NCBI GenBank assembly: GCA_014155875.1
Contig: JACEFZ010018318.1
Span: forward strand, 124,001 to 188,000
DNA from: Cepaea nemoralis
Taxonomy: Eukaryota; Mollusca; Gastropoda; Stylommatophora; Helicidae
Reading direction: 5' to 3'
DNA length: 64,000 nucleotides
Position numbers and translations under genes: made by a program. Positions 1 to 11,800 of the stretch are shown in pieces. The notes under the pieces are model-generated. The model saw only the letters and a program-made list of their open reading frames with translations, was not told where the DNA came from and did not search any database. Position 1 is the first letter of the stretch, and every line of letters begins with the position of its first letter.

Positions 1-399
1 GATGACTTAGCGGAAAGATATTTCTTGTGGGATATTTTAATTGAATGATTCTAAATAGCTATACGAACAATGAAACTAGAGAAATAAATACTGACATTTA
101 GCAATAATACAGACAGAATTAATAGCATATATAAAGGAGAGGAATAATCTAAGATTGGACAAGAAGGGAGACGAGAAAAGGAGATGAATGAACAAAGAAG
201 AATTGTGGGGATATAGAGACATTGGTTTGGGGTAGGGTGGGGGGATTGACGAAAGGGGAAGAGATGGATGTTGAGAGGAGAACGAACGAACGAACGAACT
301 AGAAAATGAAAAATGGAGGGGGAGAAAGAGGGGTTGAAGAGTGGAACAAGAAATACATTAGAATGAATGAAGAATGTGATAACACTAGTAACAACAAAC

Positions 400-447
<48 letters not shown>

Positions 448-1639
448 CTAATAACGAAAATACAATTGTGCACTAAAGCACTGCTCATATCTTTGATTCA
501 AAAACGTTTCAAGACCAAATTGGCCAGGCTGAGTAAGTAAATAACTGACTTCCAACAGTCGGATAAGCCTAACGTTCCTGGCTGAACATTTCTCCCCCGT
601 ACTTCCCTTGTATCACTGATTCTCATGCTTTACATTGTTATCGGTGTTTTTTTATTTTTTAAAGTCATCTACCGAGTTACATCTGACGTAGGAAGTCAAT
701 AAGAACATGACTTTCCTATTTGTGTTTGCAATACAATTTGTTTAGACAGGTCTCTTCACTGACTGTCTTTGAATTGTCCCGTACCCCTGCCACAACTATA
801 GCCCTCCGCACAGTTAGGGAATCACTGCCATTCACGAGTAGAACTTGGTGAAATTTGCTGCAACCAGCGTCTGCGAACTGCCTTCCTTACCCCATTTCCG
901 CTTCTTCACCACTAGCCTGTGTGTATAAATAAATTATTTCTCTAAACTCACGGAGATCTCTTCCACATGCGCGGGGTGACATTCCAGTATCCTTACTCAC
1001 GTTCTTTGCCTGGGGTCTAGAGCGTGCGGAAAGCGGGGATTGGGAGGGGGGAAGCTTCGTCGCTAGCGACTAGGCACACTTTTTACATGATGGGGAGGTT
1101 CACAAACAGAACAGCAGACACACAGAAGAAAGACTGAAAAAAGTGCGTAGTTAATTTAGAAAGAATCCAGAGAGACGATATTGCTGTGTGCGATTTTAGA
1201 TGTCTATGAACATTATAACAGTCGAGGTCTGACCCAGTTTTTTTTATTTATTTTTAATGTAAATATAGAAAGTGAAAAAAATGTGTAATTGGTGAGGGGC
1301 GGGGAGTGGGTTCTTGGTAGGTGAAGAGACGTTACATTGATTCAGCAGGCTTTGTACATACGATATGAGTATGAGAGTAGACTGTGGTGATGGAAGCGGC
1401 AGCAGTGGTAGCAGTTGTGGTGATTATTGTCGGAGGAGAAAGAAGAGGAATCGGAAGAGAAGGCGGAGTAAGAAGTAGCACAAGAAGCTTGAAATGAAAA
1501 GTAATAGTATCTCCGAGACAATTGCACTCATGAATGTTATAGCCCGGAATCGTAGCCACAAACTTGGGAGCGCCACGAAGACAGCCTAAACTGCAAACAA
1601 AAGAGTAGTAGAACATCGACAGCACTATCGTAGCTATCA
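1..1639. other. AT-rich non-coding stretch, no gene seen
   Basis: I see no Gly-X-Y exon, RT motif or RNA gene here on either strand. Apart from an AAT microsatellite near 400-454 and a purine-rich patch around 1385-1475 it looks unique. The long minus-strand reading frame over 51-488 comes from the ATT/AAT repeat and low-complexity sequence and is not a credible gene. The stretch is either an intron of the collagen gene or its 5' flank. Confidence 0.6.
400..454. repeat. (AAT)n microsatellite
   Basis: About 18 AAT/TAA trinucleotide steps with two ACT interruptions, seen directly. Confidence 0.9.
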
Positions 1640-2742
1640 GTAACATCAGAGATTTCACAAAGGCCTTTGATCGAGTCTCGCACATAGAGATAAGCACATT
1701 TTAATACCAACATCATGTAAATTATTGAAGCAGTCTATACAAACAAGCTGTGCTGTCTTTACAAACAACGATATAAGGTAATTGTTCATAACAACAGAGG
1801 GAATCCTACAAGGATGTTGTACCCAGTCCTGAGTACTTTTTAGCATATGTCACATTGCGCAGATAACTTAACTGAATATATATTGATAGAATATGGTGTG
1901 CACTTTGCGATTTGCTACTGACCTTGATGGTATAGCTAGAATCAAATTAGAACTCTAAGGCCATTTCTCAAGGTTAGAGAGCAAACTTTAAGGTCGTATG
2001 CAATGGAAATTGGCATAGAAAAAAAAAATACTTGTAAATATCCATAAGGAGCACGGGTCAATTAATATCCAGTAAACGGACAAACTATAGAAGAAGTAAA
2101 CACATTTAAATATCTAGAGCTTAGTAAATGCAATACTGACAGTACAAAAGATCAGAACAGACTGGAGATGACCCCCATCTGTCATAAGATTGAATCATAT
2201 GTGGAAAAGCAACATTGACATGTCAAGATATACACACTACACAAGTCACTTGTGGCATCCATTCTCTTATATGATTATTAGAGCTGGAAATTAATTGCAT
2301 AAAATTAATGGCTGGTCCAAGCCTTTGAATACACATGCTTTAAGAATGTTTTGCTTTAGGAATATGGTGTGAGGAGCATAAAACAAATGCTTGTGTTGGA
2401 GACCAAGTAAATAGGCATGCAGGCCTTCGTGGACCATTTATTTTAGTGGAGAAACGTCAACACGTTTGAACATATCACAAGACGCGATGTCCTCTCAAAG
2501 GCAAACCTCCAGCCTACAGATGAAGGCAAGCGAAGAAGAGAAAGGCGGAAAAAAACGTGGCCTGTTAACAGTAAAGAATGGACTTGTGTGCGTTGCTGAG
2601 GAAAGAGAGCATCACTTTTCTCTTACTCATGCTTCTCTTTTGTTCTGAAACTCCTAAGACCCACACAGTGTCTCTTACTCATGCTTCTCTTTTGTTCCTA
2701 AGACCCACGTCCGGATTTACGAGATGAGATGAGATGATGAGT
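1640..2742 (+). mobile_element. Decayed RTE-like non-LTR retrotransposon, 3' part of reverse transcriptase
   Basis: Conceptual translation across several stops and frame changes gives reverse-transcriptase pieces in the right order. DFTKAFDRVSHIE (RT motif A) is near 1651, a degenerate GILQGC (motif B) near 1800, VNGQTIEEVNTFKYL near 2075, and KSLVASILLYDY near 2245. The C-terminal tail HITRRDVLSKANLQ then basic RRRERRK is near 2470-2550. The copy ends in a GAGATGAGATGAT microsatellite at 2720-2740, the kind of tail RTE-type elements leave instead of poly(A). Many stops show it is long dead. Clade assignment rests on remembered family resemblance. Confidence 0.7.
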
Positions 2743-3864
2743 ATATTGATAAGATGTTTATGTTTTCTTTTATACCTTTATATAAACATATATAGTGTAG
2801 TCGGAATTTGTAGTCGCTTAAGCACAGTAAAATATTACACACTACAAATATAAAATCTCGTAAATGAGTCATGCATTCATAGCATAGATGGGTATTGCCT
2901 AACGTGGCAGAGCTAAAAGACTGCGGAGAACCACTATCCGAGGCTTCTTACCTACCACCCTCTACCCTCACCACACATTGAGAGTATGCGGGGGAAACTC
3001 ATTTTCACAATCTTTCTCCGAGTCTCTTATTTTTCTTATATCAGTTCCATATTCTATTAAGATAGGTTGCCAACTACCTGATTTTCGTTTCTTTTTCTTT
3101 TTTTCAACAACAAGCTGATAGACTATCGTCAGCCTGTTTGCCTGAAAGAAATATCTGCAATAACAAGGAGAGATAAAATCATGAAAGAAAAAAAAACATG
3201 GCAAATAGGAACAAGGCAAGCACACGATTTTGTACAGAGACACCAGAGCACACAGATAAACATGTAGCTAAAATATGCACAGAGTTCCGCACAGAGGGCA
3301 ATGCAGTTTCATTACAACAGGCGGTAAAACATGACCCCAACCACAGAAAGCAGGGGCAGAGGGAATTGGTTATTTGTGAATCCTTTACATGACTTTGAGC
3401 TTTCATTCTTAAGTTCGATGCTTCAGCCTGAGCCCCGAAAAAAGGACTTGCATCTATCATCATCTACCGGAACGAGTTTAGTGTAGAGACTCTCCTCCCG
3501 ACCTCGCAGTGAGGTACCATGCCTGCAGGCAGCAGCGGGCTGGGTCTAAAAATGTTGCTTACTGGGAGTCAAAGATACTAAAATGACACCGACAGTTTAA
3601 ACCTATACTTTCATATTTAAGGGGCCCACTTCATCAGGCCCACTTTCTAGTCCGCAACTGATTACAGGGAACGTGCTGTAGCATTCTCCTTGCTCTCTCC
3701 AGTTAGAGTAGTGTGCAAGCTAGCCACGTTTCTATCGTGGCACTATATCTGGGTGTACATTATAATTGCAGGAAGTAGTCTTTTATAGACAAATTAAGCT
3801 ACAATAATAAACATAAATTCGGCAACACTCAACACAAAAATTACCGCGAAAACAAGCAATTAAC
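2743..3864. other. Non-coding stretch, nothing recognised
   Basis: No collagen exon, RT motif, tRNA or clear tandem repeat was found. Short reading frames at 2968-3463 on both strands lack codon bias or a recognisable domain. Confidence 0.5.
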
Positions 3865-4102
3865 AATCTATTTGGTTAATCTATTTGGTTATGTGGTTAC
3901 TTCGGGATTTGAAATTTAAATATTGAGCACAACCCACTACTGGCAACGCCGATCGAATTCTGGTATGAACCTAAGGCCTATCCACGTCAATATGGAAGCA
4001 CTAAGCACTTCCATATTGACGTGGATAGGCCTTAGGTTCATACCAGAATGCGATCGGCGTTGCCAGTAGTGGGTTGTGTTCAATATTTAATCTATTTGGT
4101 TA
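3865..4102. mobile_element. Foldback (hairpin) element with 82-bp arms
   Basis: Bases 3917-3998 are the near-exact reverse complement of 4008-4089, with two mismatches by eye and a 9-base loop (CACTAAGCA). The 14-mer AATCTATTTGGTTA occurs at 3865-3878 and 3878-3891 on the left and at 4089-4102 on the right, so the hairpin is bracketed by direct repeats as a target-site duplication would be. There is no coding content. It could be a MITE or foldback transposon, or an assembly artefact made by a folded-back read. Confidence 0.75.
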
Positions 4103-4303
4103 AATGAAATTATTGGAAGCATAAGAGACATAAGGTTGTGGAAAGACATGATCACCAAAACCACATGGCATGGATTATAAGGTAAAGGGGAAAAAAAAGC
4201 CATTTGTAATTATCATTATAGCGCACTTGGCCGAAGCGCGGGGGGCCATTGGGCTGCAAGATCAGCAGCAACTACAATTAATAATATGCATGTTTTGTGA
4301 CAG

Positions 4304-4426
4304 GGAGATCCTGGTCCGCCTGGCTTGCCTGGTTCCCCCGGTTCTGACGGAGGAGGTGGCCTCCCTGGGGAGAAAGGCCAGAAAGGTGACTCTTCAGTAG
4401 GTGGAGAAGGAGTCAAGGGTCAAAAG
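4304..4426 (+). CDS. Collagen IV-like exon a (41 codons)
   Basis: The acceptor is TTTTGTGACAG and the donor GTCAGT; phase 0 to 0. It opens GDPGPPGLPGSPGSD and runs nine Gly-X-Y triplets, then GDSSV as a five-residue interruption, then GGE GVK GQK. It is the most upstream exon I can find. Because it starts after an acceptor, the chain must have at least one exon further upstream. A minus-strand reading frame over the same bases (Pro-rich) is its antisense shadow. Confidence 0.9.
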
Positions 4427-4796
4427 GTCAGTATTGTAAATTGTCATTTAATTGTCACTTGATAAGAAATCTGGACATTGTAAGCTATTAAAACAACAAA
4501 GTAATGTTATTAATTAGAAGTAAATACTTGTTAGTAAGTAAACTAAGGTATCTTAGAGGCAAGGTGCCTGCTTGTAACATGAATAATTTAAAACAAACAA
4601 AAAAAAGTAAATGAGGCTGTTAGTATGTTATTTATACTCCCCCACTGTTAGTTATGTTATTTATACTTCCCCATCTGACGGCCAGGCTGACCTCTGGGTA
4701 GTGTATATACATTTGTAATGATTTATGTCCAATTTTACGAGACAGTGAAAAAAATAAGGCGTTCCTTGTGCTAGGATACAATAAATAATTGTTTGC
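4427..4796. other. Intron 1 start, nothing notable
   Basis: AT-rich intron sequence. The piece CTGACCTCTGGGTAGTG near 4689 resembles part of the SINE central domain at 59.4 kb but is too short to call. Confidence 0.5.
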
Positions 4797-5015
4797 ATTT
4801 CCTTTACAGGACATCGCTGTCAACATCAGCATCTTTCAGCTGATTGTTGATTTCTTGGCAAGATTACGCTCAGTAGTTTGCCATTGCTTTCTGAGCAGCC
4901 AGGCTCACATACACCGTAAGTTACTGACGCGATTTGAACCACCGCTGATTCTCACCGTCGTACGTTACTTACGAGAGTACGGAGAAAAGTTGCTAACCTC
5001 CAAGCCAGGAAGCCG
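4797..5015 (-). mobile_element. tRNA-derived SINE, family A, minus strand
   Basis: Read on the minus strand this has a GGTTCAAATCG B-box-like element near 4930, then GCTCAGAAAGCAATGGCAAA (4880-4899), then a 3' end GACAGCGATGTCCTGTAAAGG. The same body occurs at 32372-32524 with few differences, and decayed copies lie at 5765-5882 and 51352-51560. That makes it a dispersed short element and not a gene. The plus-strand reading frame starting at 4789 inside it is spurious. Confidence 0.65.
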
Positions 5016-5107
5016 GTGCTAGGATACAAGCAGTGTAATTATTAAATGACTAAGACAGAAGGAGGGTGATTAGTAACTAGGATAGAAGTGTAATTATACT
5101 AATTATA

Positions 5108-5153
5108 ATTAACTAGCTGACCCGGCCCAGCTTCGTCCAGTCCCTGGCGGGGA

Positions 5154-5206
<53 letters not shown>

Positions 5207-5231
5207 TTGTCTGCCTGCCTGTCTGGCTGTA

Positions 5232-5264
<33 letters not shown>

Positions 5265-5728
5265 TGTCTTCCCCCAACAATTAACTTGGGTAAATGGAGC
5301 GGCGGCAGCAGCAGCAGCAGAAGAAAAAGAAGGAGGAGGAGGTAGTAGGAGGAGGAGGAGGAGGGGGGAGGAGGAGGGGAGGAGAAGGAGGAAGAGGATT
5401 ATAACGCATATGCCTGTAGATAACTGTAGAGAAAAGGTCCACCTATTTGAGAAATATGCAACAACTTTACATATATAGCAATGCTATTAAAAGTTATGTC
5501 CCCTCGCTATATATAAATTATAATGTAAATTAAAATATTAAATTTTATTAAGTAAATAACTGTTTGTACACTAACAAACTATGACAGTTGGCAGCACCGG
5601 AATAAGAAGAAGACGTGTAGAAAATTTCATCTCAATCGGATGGACCGTTCGCGAACGCATAAACAACATACATACATACTTACAGACAGACAGACATCGC
5701 ATTTTATATATATAGATAACTAATATAG
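5108..5728. mobile_element. Dispersed repeat with TGTC/CCTG microsatellite and ATATATATAGAT end
   Basis: The block starts CTAGCTGACCCGGCCCAGC and ends with a CAGACAGACAGACATCGCAT stretch followed by TTATATATATAGAT. It includes (TGTC)n and (CCTG)n at 5155-5270 and a GGA-rich run at 5318-5395. AACTA flanks both ends (about 5110 and 5717), a possible target duplication. Sequences with this head and tail are, as I recall, dispersed in many invertebrate genomes. I cannot name the class. Confidence 0.5.
5155..5272. repeat. (TGTC)n followed by (CCTG)n microsatellites
   Basis: Direct reading shows about 12 TGTC units, a short variable spacer, then about 7 CCTG units. Confidence 0.9.
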
Positions 5729-5764
5729 AAGGAGGGTGGTTAATAACTAGGATAGAAGTTAAAA

Positions 5765-5882
5765 AATATCCTTTGCAGGACGTTACAGTCAACCCCATCA
5801 TTATTTGGCTGTGTGTGATCTCTTGGCAAATTTATGTTCAGTAGTTTGCCATTGCTTTCTGAACGACTGGCACCCGTACCAT
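5765..5882 (-). mobile_element. SINE family A, truncated 3' part, minus strand
   Basis: The minus strand carries GTTCAGAAAGCAATGGCAAA, then CTGAACATAAATTTGCCAAG and the 3' end GTCCTGCAAAGGATATT, matching the bodies at 4797 and 32372. The tRNA-like head is missing. Confidence 0.6.
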
Positions 5883-5904
5883 TTTATTAAAAAAATTACT
5901 TGGA

Positions 5905-6165
5905 TAATGTACTGTAATTAATAACTAGGATAGAAGTGCTGTAATTAATATCTAGGATAGAAGCATTGTAATTAATAATTATGATATAAGTACTGTAATT
6001 AATAACTAGGATAGGGGTACTGTGATAAATAACTAGGATATAAGTACTGTAATTAATGACTGGGATAGAAGCTGTGTAATTAATAACAAGGATAGAAGCA
6101 GTGTAACTGGGATAGGGAATTAATAACTGGCATGGAAGCAAGGTAGTTAATAACTTGAATAGAAG
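5905..6165. repeat. Diverged 27-bp minisatellite of intron 1
   Basis: About nine copies of a unit close to AATTAATAACTAGGATAGAA plus a variable GTGCTGT-like end. Stray units at 5070-5100, 5725-5760 and 6940-6960 show that the array once covered more of intron 1 and was split by insertions. Confidence 0.8.
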
Positions 6166-6389
6166 CAGGGTGGCCGCGGTATCATTGTGGCTACACACTC
6201 ACCTGGCGGTTGCTGGTCCTGGCTTTGATCCACATTAATGTGGATTCTGATTGGACCCAGCCTACCATGGGTGCTAGGAAATGTCTGGGGAAGTAAAAGC
6301 AGCAAGCCTGGTGCTGACCACATCAGCCACCCAGTACTGGTTGGTCTACACAAGCATGACTCGTCTGATGATATTCTTTCAGGCCACCT

Positions 6390-6900
6390 TCTCAGTTCAT
6401 CCTGTAGCATTTCTCTGTCTACCTCTGCCTCTGTTCCCGCTGATCTTCCTAGTCATCACAATGTTTTCCAATGCCTCTCTTTTCATCACTGACCAAAGAA
6501 AGCTGTTTGTCTCTTTCTGGAAGTTGTATATAATGTTCTAATTTCATTAGCCTCTCCCAGATAATTGTTAGTTGCTCTGACAGTCCAGCTTAGTCACAAC
6601 ATTCATCTACAAGTTCTTCCTAACTTGTTCACTCACATTTCACTGATTTCAGAACTCCCCTTCTTACATTCAAAAGTAGTGAACTTATTGCACAAGATAC
6701 ATTTTATTTTCTGAAATGCTTTTACTTGACTTATTTTGCTCTTAAAATCTGACATACATCATCCTTCTGATGTTTTAATTGCCCCTAGGTATTAAAATTT
6801 ATCTTCGTTAAGCAAGCCTCTTCAATTGTTATATCACATTCTCTTGTCATCTTTTCTATGATATGACCATTGTTTGTTTCCTTGATATTCAAGGAAAGTC
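6390..6900 (-). mobile_element. RTE-like LINE 3' fragment, minus strand, heavily decayed
   Basis: The tract from about 6405 matches 12445-12640 along its length: CCAATGCCTCTCTT, TGACCAAAGAAA, TTGTATATAATGTTCTA and TTTCATTAGCCTCT recur in the same order. In the better copy the minus strand encodes an RT tail, so this is a relative. The copy is too broken for an ORF. The 6166-6389 piece just before it has no recognised content. Confidence 0.55.
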
Positions 6901-7302
6901 CTTTGTTTACACTCTCCATGACTACAATGTCCAAAAGTTGTAGATATTAACTAGGATAGGGTATGTTAATGCAGAACTATCCTGGGACAGCAGCAGTTTA
7001 AGCTCATTCAGGAGTATGAGGTTATCATTCAGAAAGGCAAGGAAAGCCCATGGTAGATATTTCATTAGTGGTGTGAAATCATCTTCATTATTGTCATCAT
7101 TATTATGAGCCATGCCAATATAAATATTGGCTGTCTTGATTCACCATTTCACATAATTGGCAGTGATCAGAATCTGTGTTTCTGTGCTGATTATGTGACG
7201 TGGCCAAGTCCATCACCTTCCTCTTGTTCTTTTCCTGTCGGGTTTGCCAGTGTCACTATCTTTGGTTATAGTGTAGAAAAATAGGCTCATATATATCTCT
7301 AT

Positions 7303-7303
7303 A

Positions 7304-7378
<75 letters not shown>
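7303..7378. repeat. (TGTC)n microsatellite
   Basis: About 19 tandem TGTC units, preceded by TATATATCTCTATA as in the 5108-5728 repeat read backwards, so it may be a remnant of that element. Confidence 0.9.
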
Positions 7379-7379
<1 letters not shown>

Positions 7380-7737
7380 CTTAGTATAAATACAAACTAA
7401 GGTATAGCATTATGAGGTGCCCGTCCCCCACATTTATGACCATTCATGTCCAGAAACGGCTGTGCTACCTATTATAAGGCTGGGTCAGCCTCAAAACTAT
7501 ACTCGTTGGGATCCATGCCACAACTAGAGATAGAATCCAAGCTACTGAGCTTGAACCAGTCCAAATTCTGAGTGCGACAATGGTGTCCAGTCTGGATACT
7601 TTTGTCAAAATATTTTAAGTGTAATATAGCGATAGGTTTAGATGTTATCTCTACTCTGTGATGAAGCCACTAGCTTCATTGCAATATGAGTCTATTCTTT
7701 GTATTGATTTCAAGACACATTTTGCTTTTTGTTTCAG

Positions 7738-7773
7738 GGAGAAGCTGGATCTGAGGGAATTGCTGGCAACAAT
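7738..7773 (+). CDS. Collagen IV-like exon b (12 codons)
   Basis: A 36-bp exon between TTTTTGTTTCAG and GTAAGT, phase 0 to 0, encoding GEAGSEGIAGNN in register with exons a and c. It is too short for ORF finders. The call rests on the strong acceptor and donor plus four perfect Gly-X-Y triplets. Confidence 0.85.
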
Positions 7774-8092
7774 GTAAGTCGTCTCTAGACATTATTTGAA
7801 AACTAAAGCACAACCTGTAATGTTGGTTAATTTTAACATCAGTTTATAATGGGTAAGTGATGAATGAATACATCAGTCTGTCTATGACCTACTTGCTATG
7901 TCTGGCACAGCTATTGAAGTGTAAATGAACACAGGACAGACTGCAGAACACAGTGCTGGGCTTTGAAGCAGTAATAGGGCGTACATGTGAAAACTGGGGG
8001 AAGAGTAGACCAGAGGTTACATCATCTGTCTCAGTTTTGTCTCATGGTGGTGACTGTTTGCATGTTTAGAACATAATAGTTAGTTAGTTAGT

Positions 8093-8455
8093 CAGTTAGT
8101 TAGTCGACAGATCATCCTCATTGCACATCGAACCATTCAGTCCATAAGTGCTTGGATCCCCTCCTCAGCAAATCCCGCAGCGTGTAGCGGCTATCGACGC
8201 CAGTTCTGTGTTGGTTTATCAATCTTCTTTGGCTTCCTGCGTAGTGTTCTTGTTTGGCCACTCCTCTTTTAATTTGCTGCTCTCGCAGTCTGGCCATTGT
8301 TGTAGATTCACAGTCATCACTTGGTTCTCGCAAAAGTCTTACTTCTCGTAGAGCATTCAGAATGTCAGCCTGGTCCATGGCGCATCCGCCCTCCATAGTA
8401 GCCTCACCTGCGAGCTTATCAGCCCGCTCATAATAACAATTATGGTATGCTAGCC
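8093..8455 (-). mobile_element. RNase H-bearing LINE, 3' terminal fragment, minus strand
   Basis: The minus strand encodes ERADKLAGEATMEGG (end of an RNase H domain), then AMDQADILNALREVR, LREQQIKRGVAKQEHYAGS and RRLINQHRTGV, and stops at a CTAA-type repeat tail (8080-8104). The same C-terminal sequence is at 46740-47085 on the plus strand. The copy is 5' truncated and has no RT. It borders a SINE central-domain piece at 8456. Confidence 0.75.
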
Positions 8456-8612
8456 CTGATTCTGGGTAGTGGATCAATCTGGGACAAGAGCTAAACACTT
8501 GGAGGACTTATGTGCACATTGCACTTGTTAAAAATCCATCGGCAGTTGGAAATTTGAAATGCAGGCTGAATAGGTGACTGCTTAGGCAAACTACAAATGA
8601 GGAAAAACTACC
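8456..8612 (+). mobile_element. SINE family B central domain, decayed copy
   Basis: CTGGGTAGTGGATCAATCTG, GTTAAAAATCCATCGGCAGT, TGGAAATTTGAAA and GACTGCTTAGGCAAA occur in the order and spacing of the central domain of the SINE at 59116-59640 (read on its minus strand). Head and tail are not recognisable here. That the middle is what survives fits a conserved SINE central domain. Confidence 0.5.
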
Positions 8613-8805
8613 CACAAACAATTTATAGTATGCCTGATTCTGCTATACACACATTTGAATCATTATTTGTGCTGTGGAGTTCATGCACTGTTCTGTGACC
8701 CTCCTTGTGTGATCTAGGGAAGGAAGACTGGAGCACTCACAGGAGAGATCCACATACAATGTTCTAAGACCCTCCTTGTGTTATCTATGGGAGGAAGCAC
8801 TTACA

Positions 8806-11800
8806 GAGAGATCCCCAACACAGGTGTTGAACTCTCGTTTAACAGTGCTCATGACATTATCTATCCCTCAGTTAGCCAGATGGCAAACACAGGTGTTGAA
8901 CCCTTGTTTAACAGTGCTCATGACATTATCTATCCCTCAGTTAGCCAGATGACAAACACAGGTGTTGAACCCTTGTTTAACAGTGCCCCTCAGTTAGCCA
9001 GATGGCAAACACAGATGTTGAACCCTTGTTTAACAGTGCTCATGACATTATCTATCGCTCAGTTAGCCAGATGACAAACACAGATGTTGAACCCTCGTTT
9101 AACAGTGTTCATGACATTATCTATCCCTCAGTTAGCCAGATGACAAACACATGTGTTGAACCCTTGTTTAACAGTGCCCCTCAGTTAGCCAGATGGCAAA
9201 CACAGATGTTGAACCCTTGTTAACAGTGCCCCTCAGTTAGCCAGATGGCAAACACAGATGTTGAACCCTTGTTTAACAGTGCCCCTCAGTTAGCCAGATG
9301 GCAAACACAGATGTTGAACCCTCGTTTAACAGTGTTCATGACATTATCTATCCCTCAGTTAGCCAGATGACAAACACATGTGTTGAACCCTTGTTTAACA
9401 GTGCCCCTCAGTTAGCCAGATGGCAAACACAGATGTTGAACCCTTGTTTAACAGTGCTCATGACATTATCTATCGCTCAGTTAGCCAGATGACAAACACA
9501 GATGTTGAACCCTCGTTTAACAGTGTTCATGACATTATCTATCCCTCAGTTAGCCAGATGACAAACACATGTGTTGAACCCTTGTTTAACAGTGCCCCTC
9601 AGTTAGCCAGATGGCAAACACAGATGTTGAACCCTTGTTTAACAGTGCCCCTCAGTTAGCCAGATGGCAAACACAGATGTTGAACCCTTGTTTAACAGTG
9701 CCCCTCAGTTAGCCAGATGGCAAACACAGATGTTGAACCCTTGTTTAACAGTGCTCATGACATTATCTATCGCTCAGTTAGCCAGATGACAAACACAGAT
9801 GTTGAACCCTTGTTTAACAGTGCCCCTCAGTTAGCCAGATGGCAAACACAGATGTTGAACCCTTGTTTAACAGTGCTCATGACATTATCTATCGCTCAGT
9901 TAGCCAGATGACAAACACATGTGTTGAACCCTTGTTTAACAGTGCCCCTCAGTTAGCCAGATGGCAAACACAGATGTTGAACCCTTGTTTAACAGTGCTC
10001 ATGACATTATCTATCGCTCAGTTAGCCAGATGACAAACACAGATGTTGAACCCTCGTTTAACAGTGTTCATGACATTATCTATCCCTCAGTTAGCCAGAT
10101 GACAAACACATGTGTTGAACCCTTGTTTAACTGTGCCCCTCAGTTAGCCAGATGGCAAACACAGATGTTGAACCCTTGTTTAACAGTGCCCCTCAGTTAG
10201 CCAGATGGCAAACACAGATGTTGAACCCTTGTTTAACAGTGCTCATGACATTATCTATCGCTCAGTTAGCCAGATGACAAACACAGATGTTGAACCCTCG
10301 TTTAACAGTGCTCATGACATTATCTATCCCTCAGTTAGCCAGATGACAAACACAGGTGTTGAACCCTTGTTTAACAGTGCCCCTCAATTAGCCAGATGAC
10401 AAACACAGATGTTGAACCCTCGTTTAACAGTGCTCATGACATTATCTATCCCTCAGTTAGCCAGATGACAAACACATGTGTTGAACCCTTGTTTAACAGT
10501 GCTCACGACATTATCCCTCAGTTAGCCAGATGGCAAACACAGCTGTTGAACCCTCGTTTAACAGTGCTCACGACATTATCTATCCCTCAGTTAGCCAGAT
10601 GACAAACACAGATGTTGAACCCTCGTTTAACAGTGTTCATGACATTATCTATCCCTCAGTTAGCCAGATGACAAAGACATGTGTTGAACCCTTGTTTAAC
10701 AGTGCCCCTCAGTTAGCCAGATGGCAAACACAGATGTTGAACCCTTGTTTAACAGTGCCCCTCAGTTAGCCAGATGGCAAACACAGATGTTGAACCCTTG
10801 TTTAACAGTGCTCATGACATTATCTATCGCTCAGTTAGCCAGATGACAAACACAGATGTTGAACCCTCGTTTAACAGTGCTCATGACATTATCTATCCCT
10901 CAGTTAGCCAGATGACAAACACAGGTGTTGAACCCTTGTTTAACAGTGCCCCTCAGTTAGCCAGATGACAAACACAGATGTTGAACCCTCGTTTAACAGT
11001 GCTCATGACATTATCTATCCCTCAGTTAGCCAGATGACAAACACATGTGTTGAACCCTTGTTTAACAGTGCTCACGACATTATCCCTCAGTTAGCCAGAT
11101 GGCAAACACAGCTGTTGAACCCTCGTTTAACAGTGCTCACGACATTATCTATCCCTCAGTTAGCCAGATGACAAACACAGGTGTTGAACCCTTGTTTAAC
11201 AGTGCTCACAACATTATCTCTCCCTCAGTTAGCCAGATGACAAACACAGGTGTTGAACCCTCATTTAACAGTGCTCACGACATTATCCCTCAGTTAGCCA
11301 GATGACAGACACAAGTGTTGAACCCTCGTTTAACAGTGCTCACAACATTATCTATCCCTCAGTTAGCCAGGTGACAAACACAGGTGTTAAACCCTTGTTT
11401 AACAGTGCTCACGACATTATCTATCCCTCAGTTAGCCAGATGACAAACACAGGTGTTGAACCCTTGTTTAACAGTGCTCACGACATTATCTATCCCTCAG
11501 TTAGCCAGGTGACAAACACAGGTGTTAAACCCTTGTTTAACAGTGCTCACGACATTATCTATCCCTCAGTTAGCCAGATGACAAACACAGGTGTTGAACC
11601 CTTGTTTAACAGTGCTCATGACATTATCTATCCCTCACTTAGCCAGATGACAAACACAGGTGTTAAACCCTCATTTAACAGTGCTCATGACATAATCTAT
11701 CCCTCAGTTAGCCAGATGACAAACACAGGTGGTGAACCCTTGTTTAACACCTCTCATGCATATATCACTGCCAGTCTATCCCTCACTTAACAAGATAACA

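Noticed and set aside
51..488. 145-codon minus-strand reading frame
   Set aside because: It starts in an AAT microsatellite and continues in low-complexity sequence. No domain or splice context.
6147..6410. 87-codon minus frame as a possible small gene
   Set aside because: No domain, no splice signals, adjacent to a decayed LINE. Kept as unassigned intron sequence.
8778..11790. Series of reading frames with a 23-residue repeat, up to 162 codons
   Set aside because: They come from a 69-bp tandem repeat whose length is divisible by three. They are broken by 53-bp units and lie in a collagen intron with no start or splice context.
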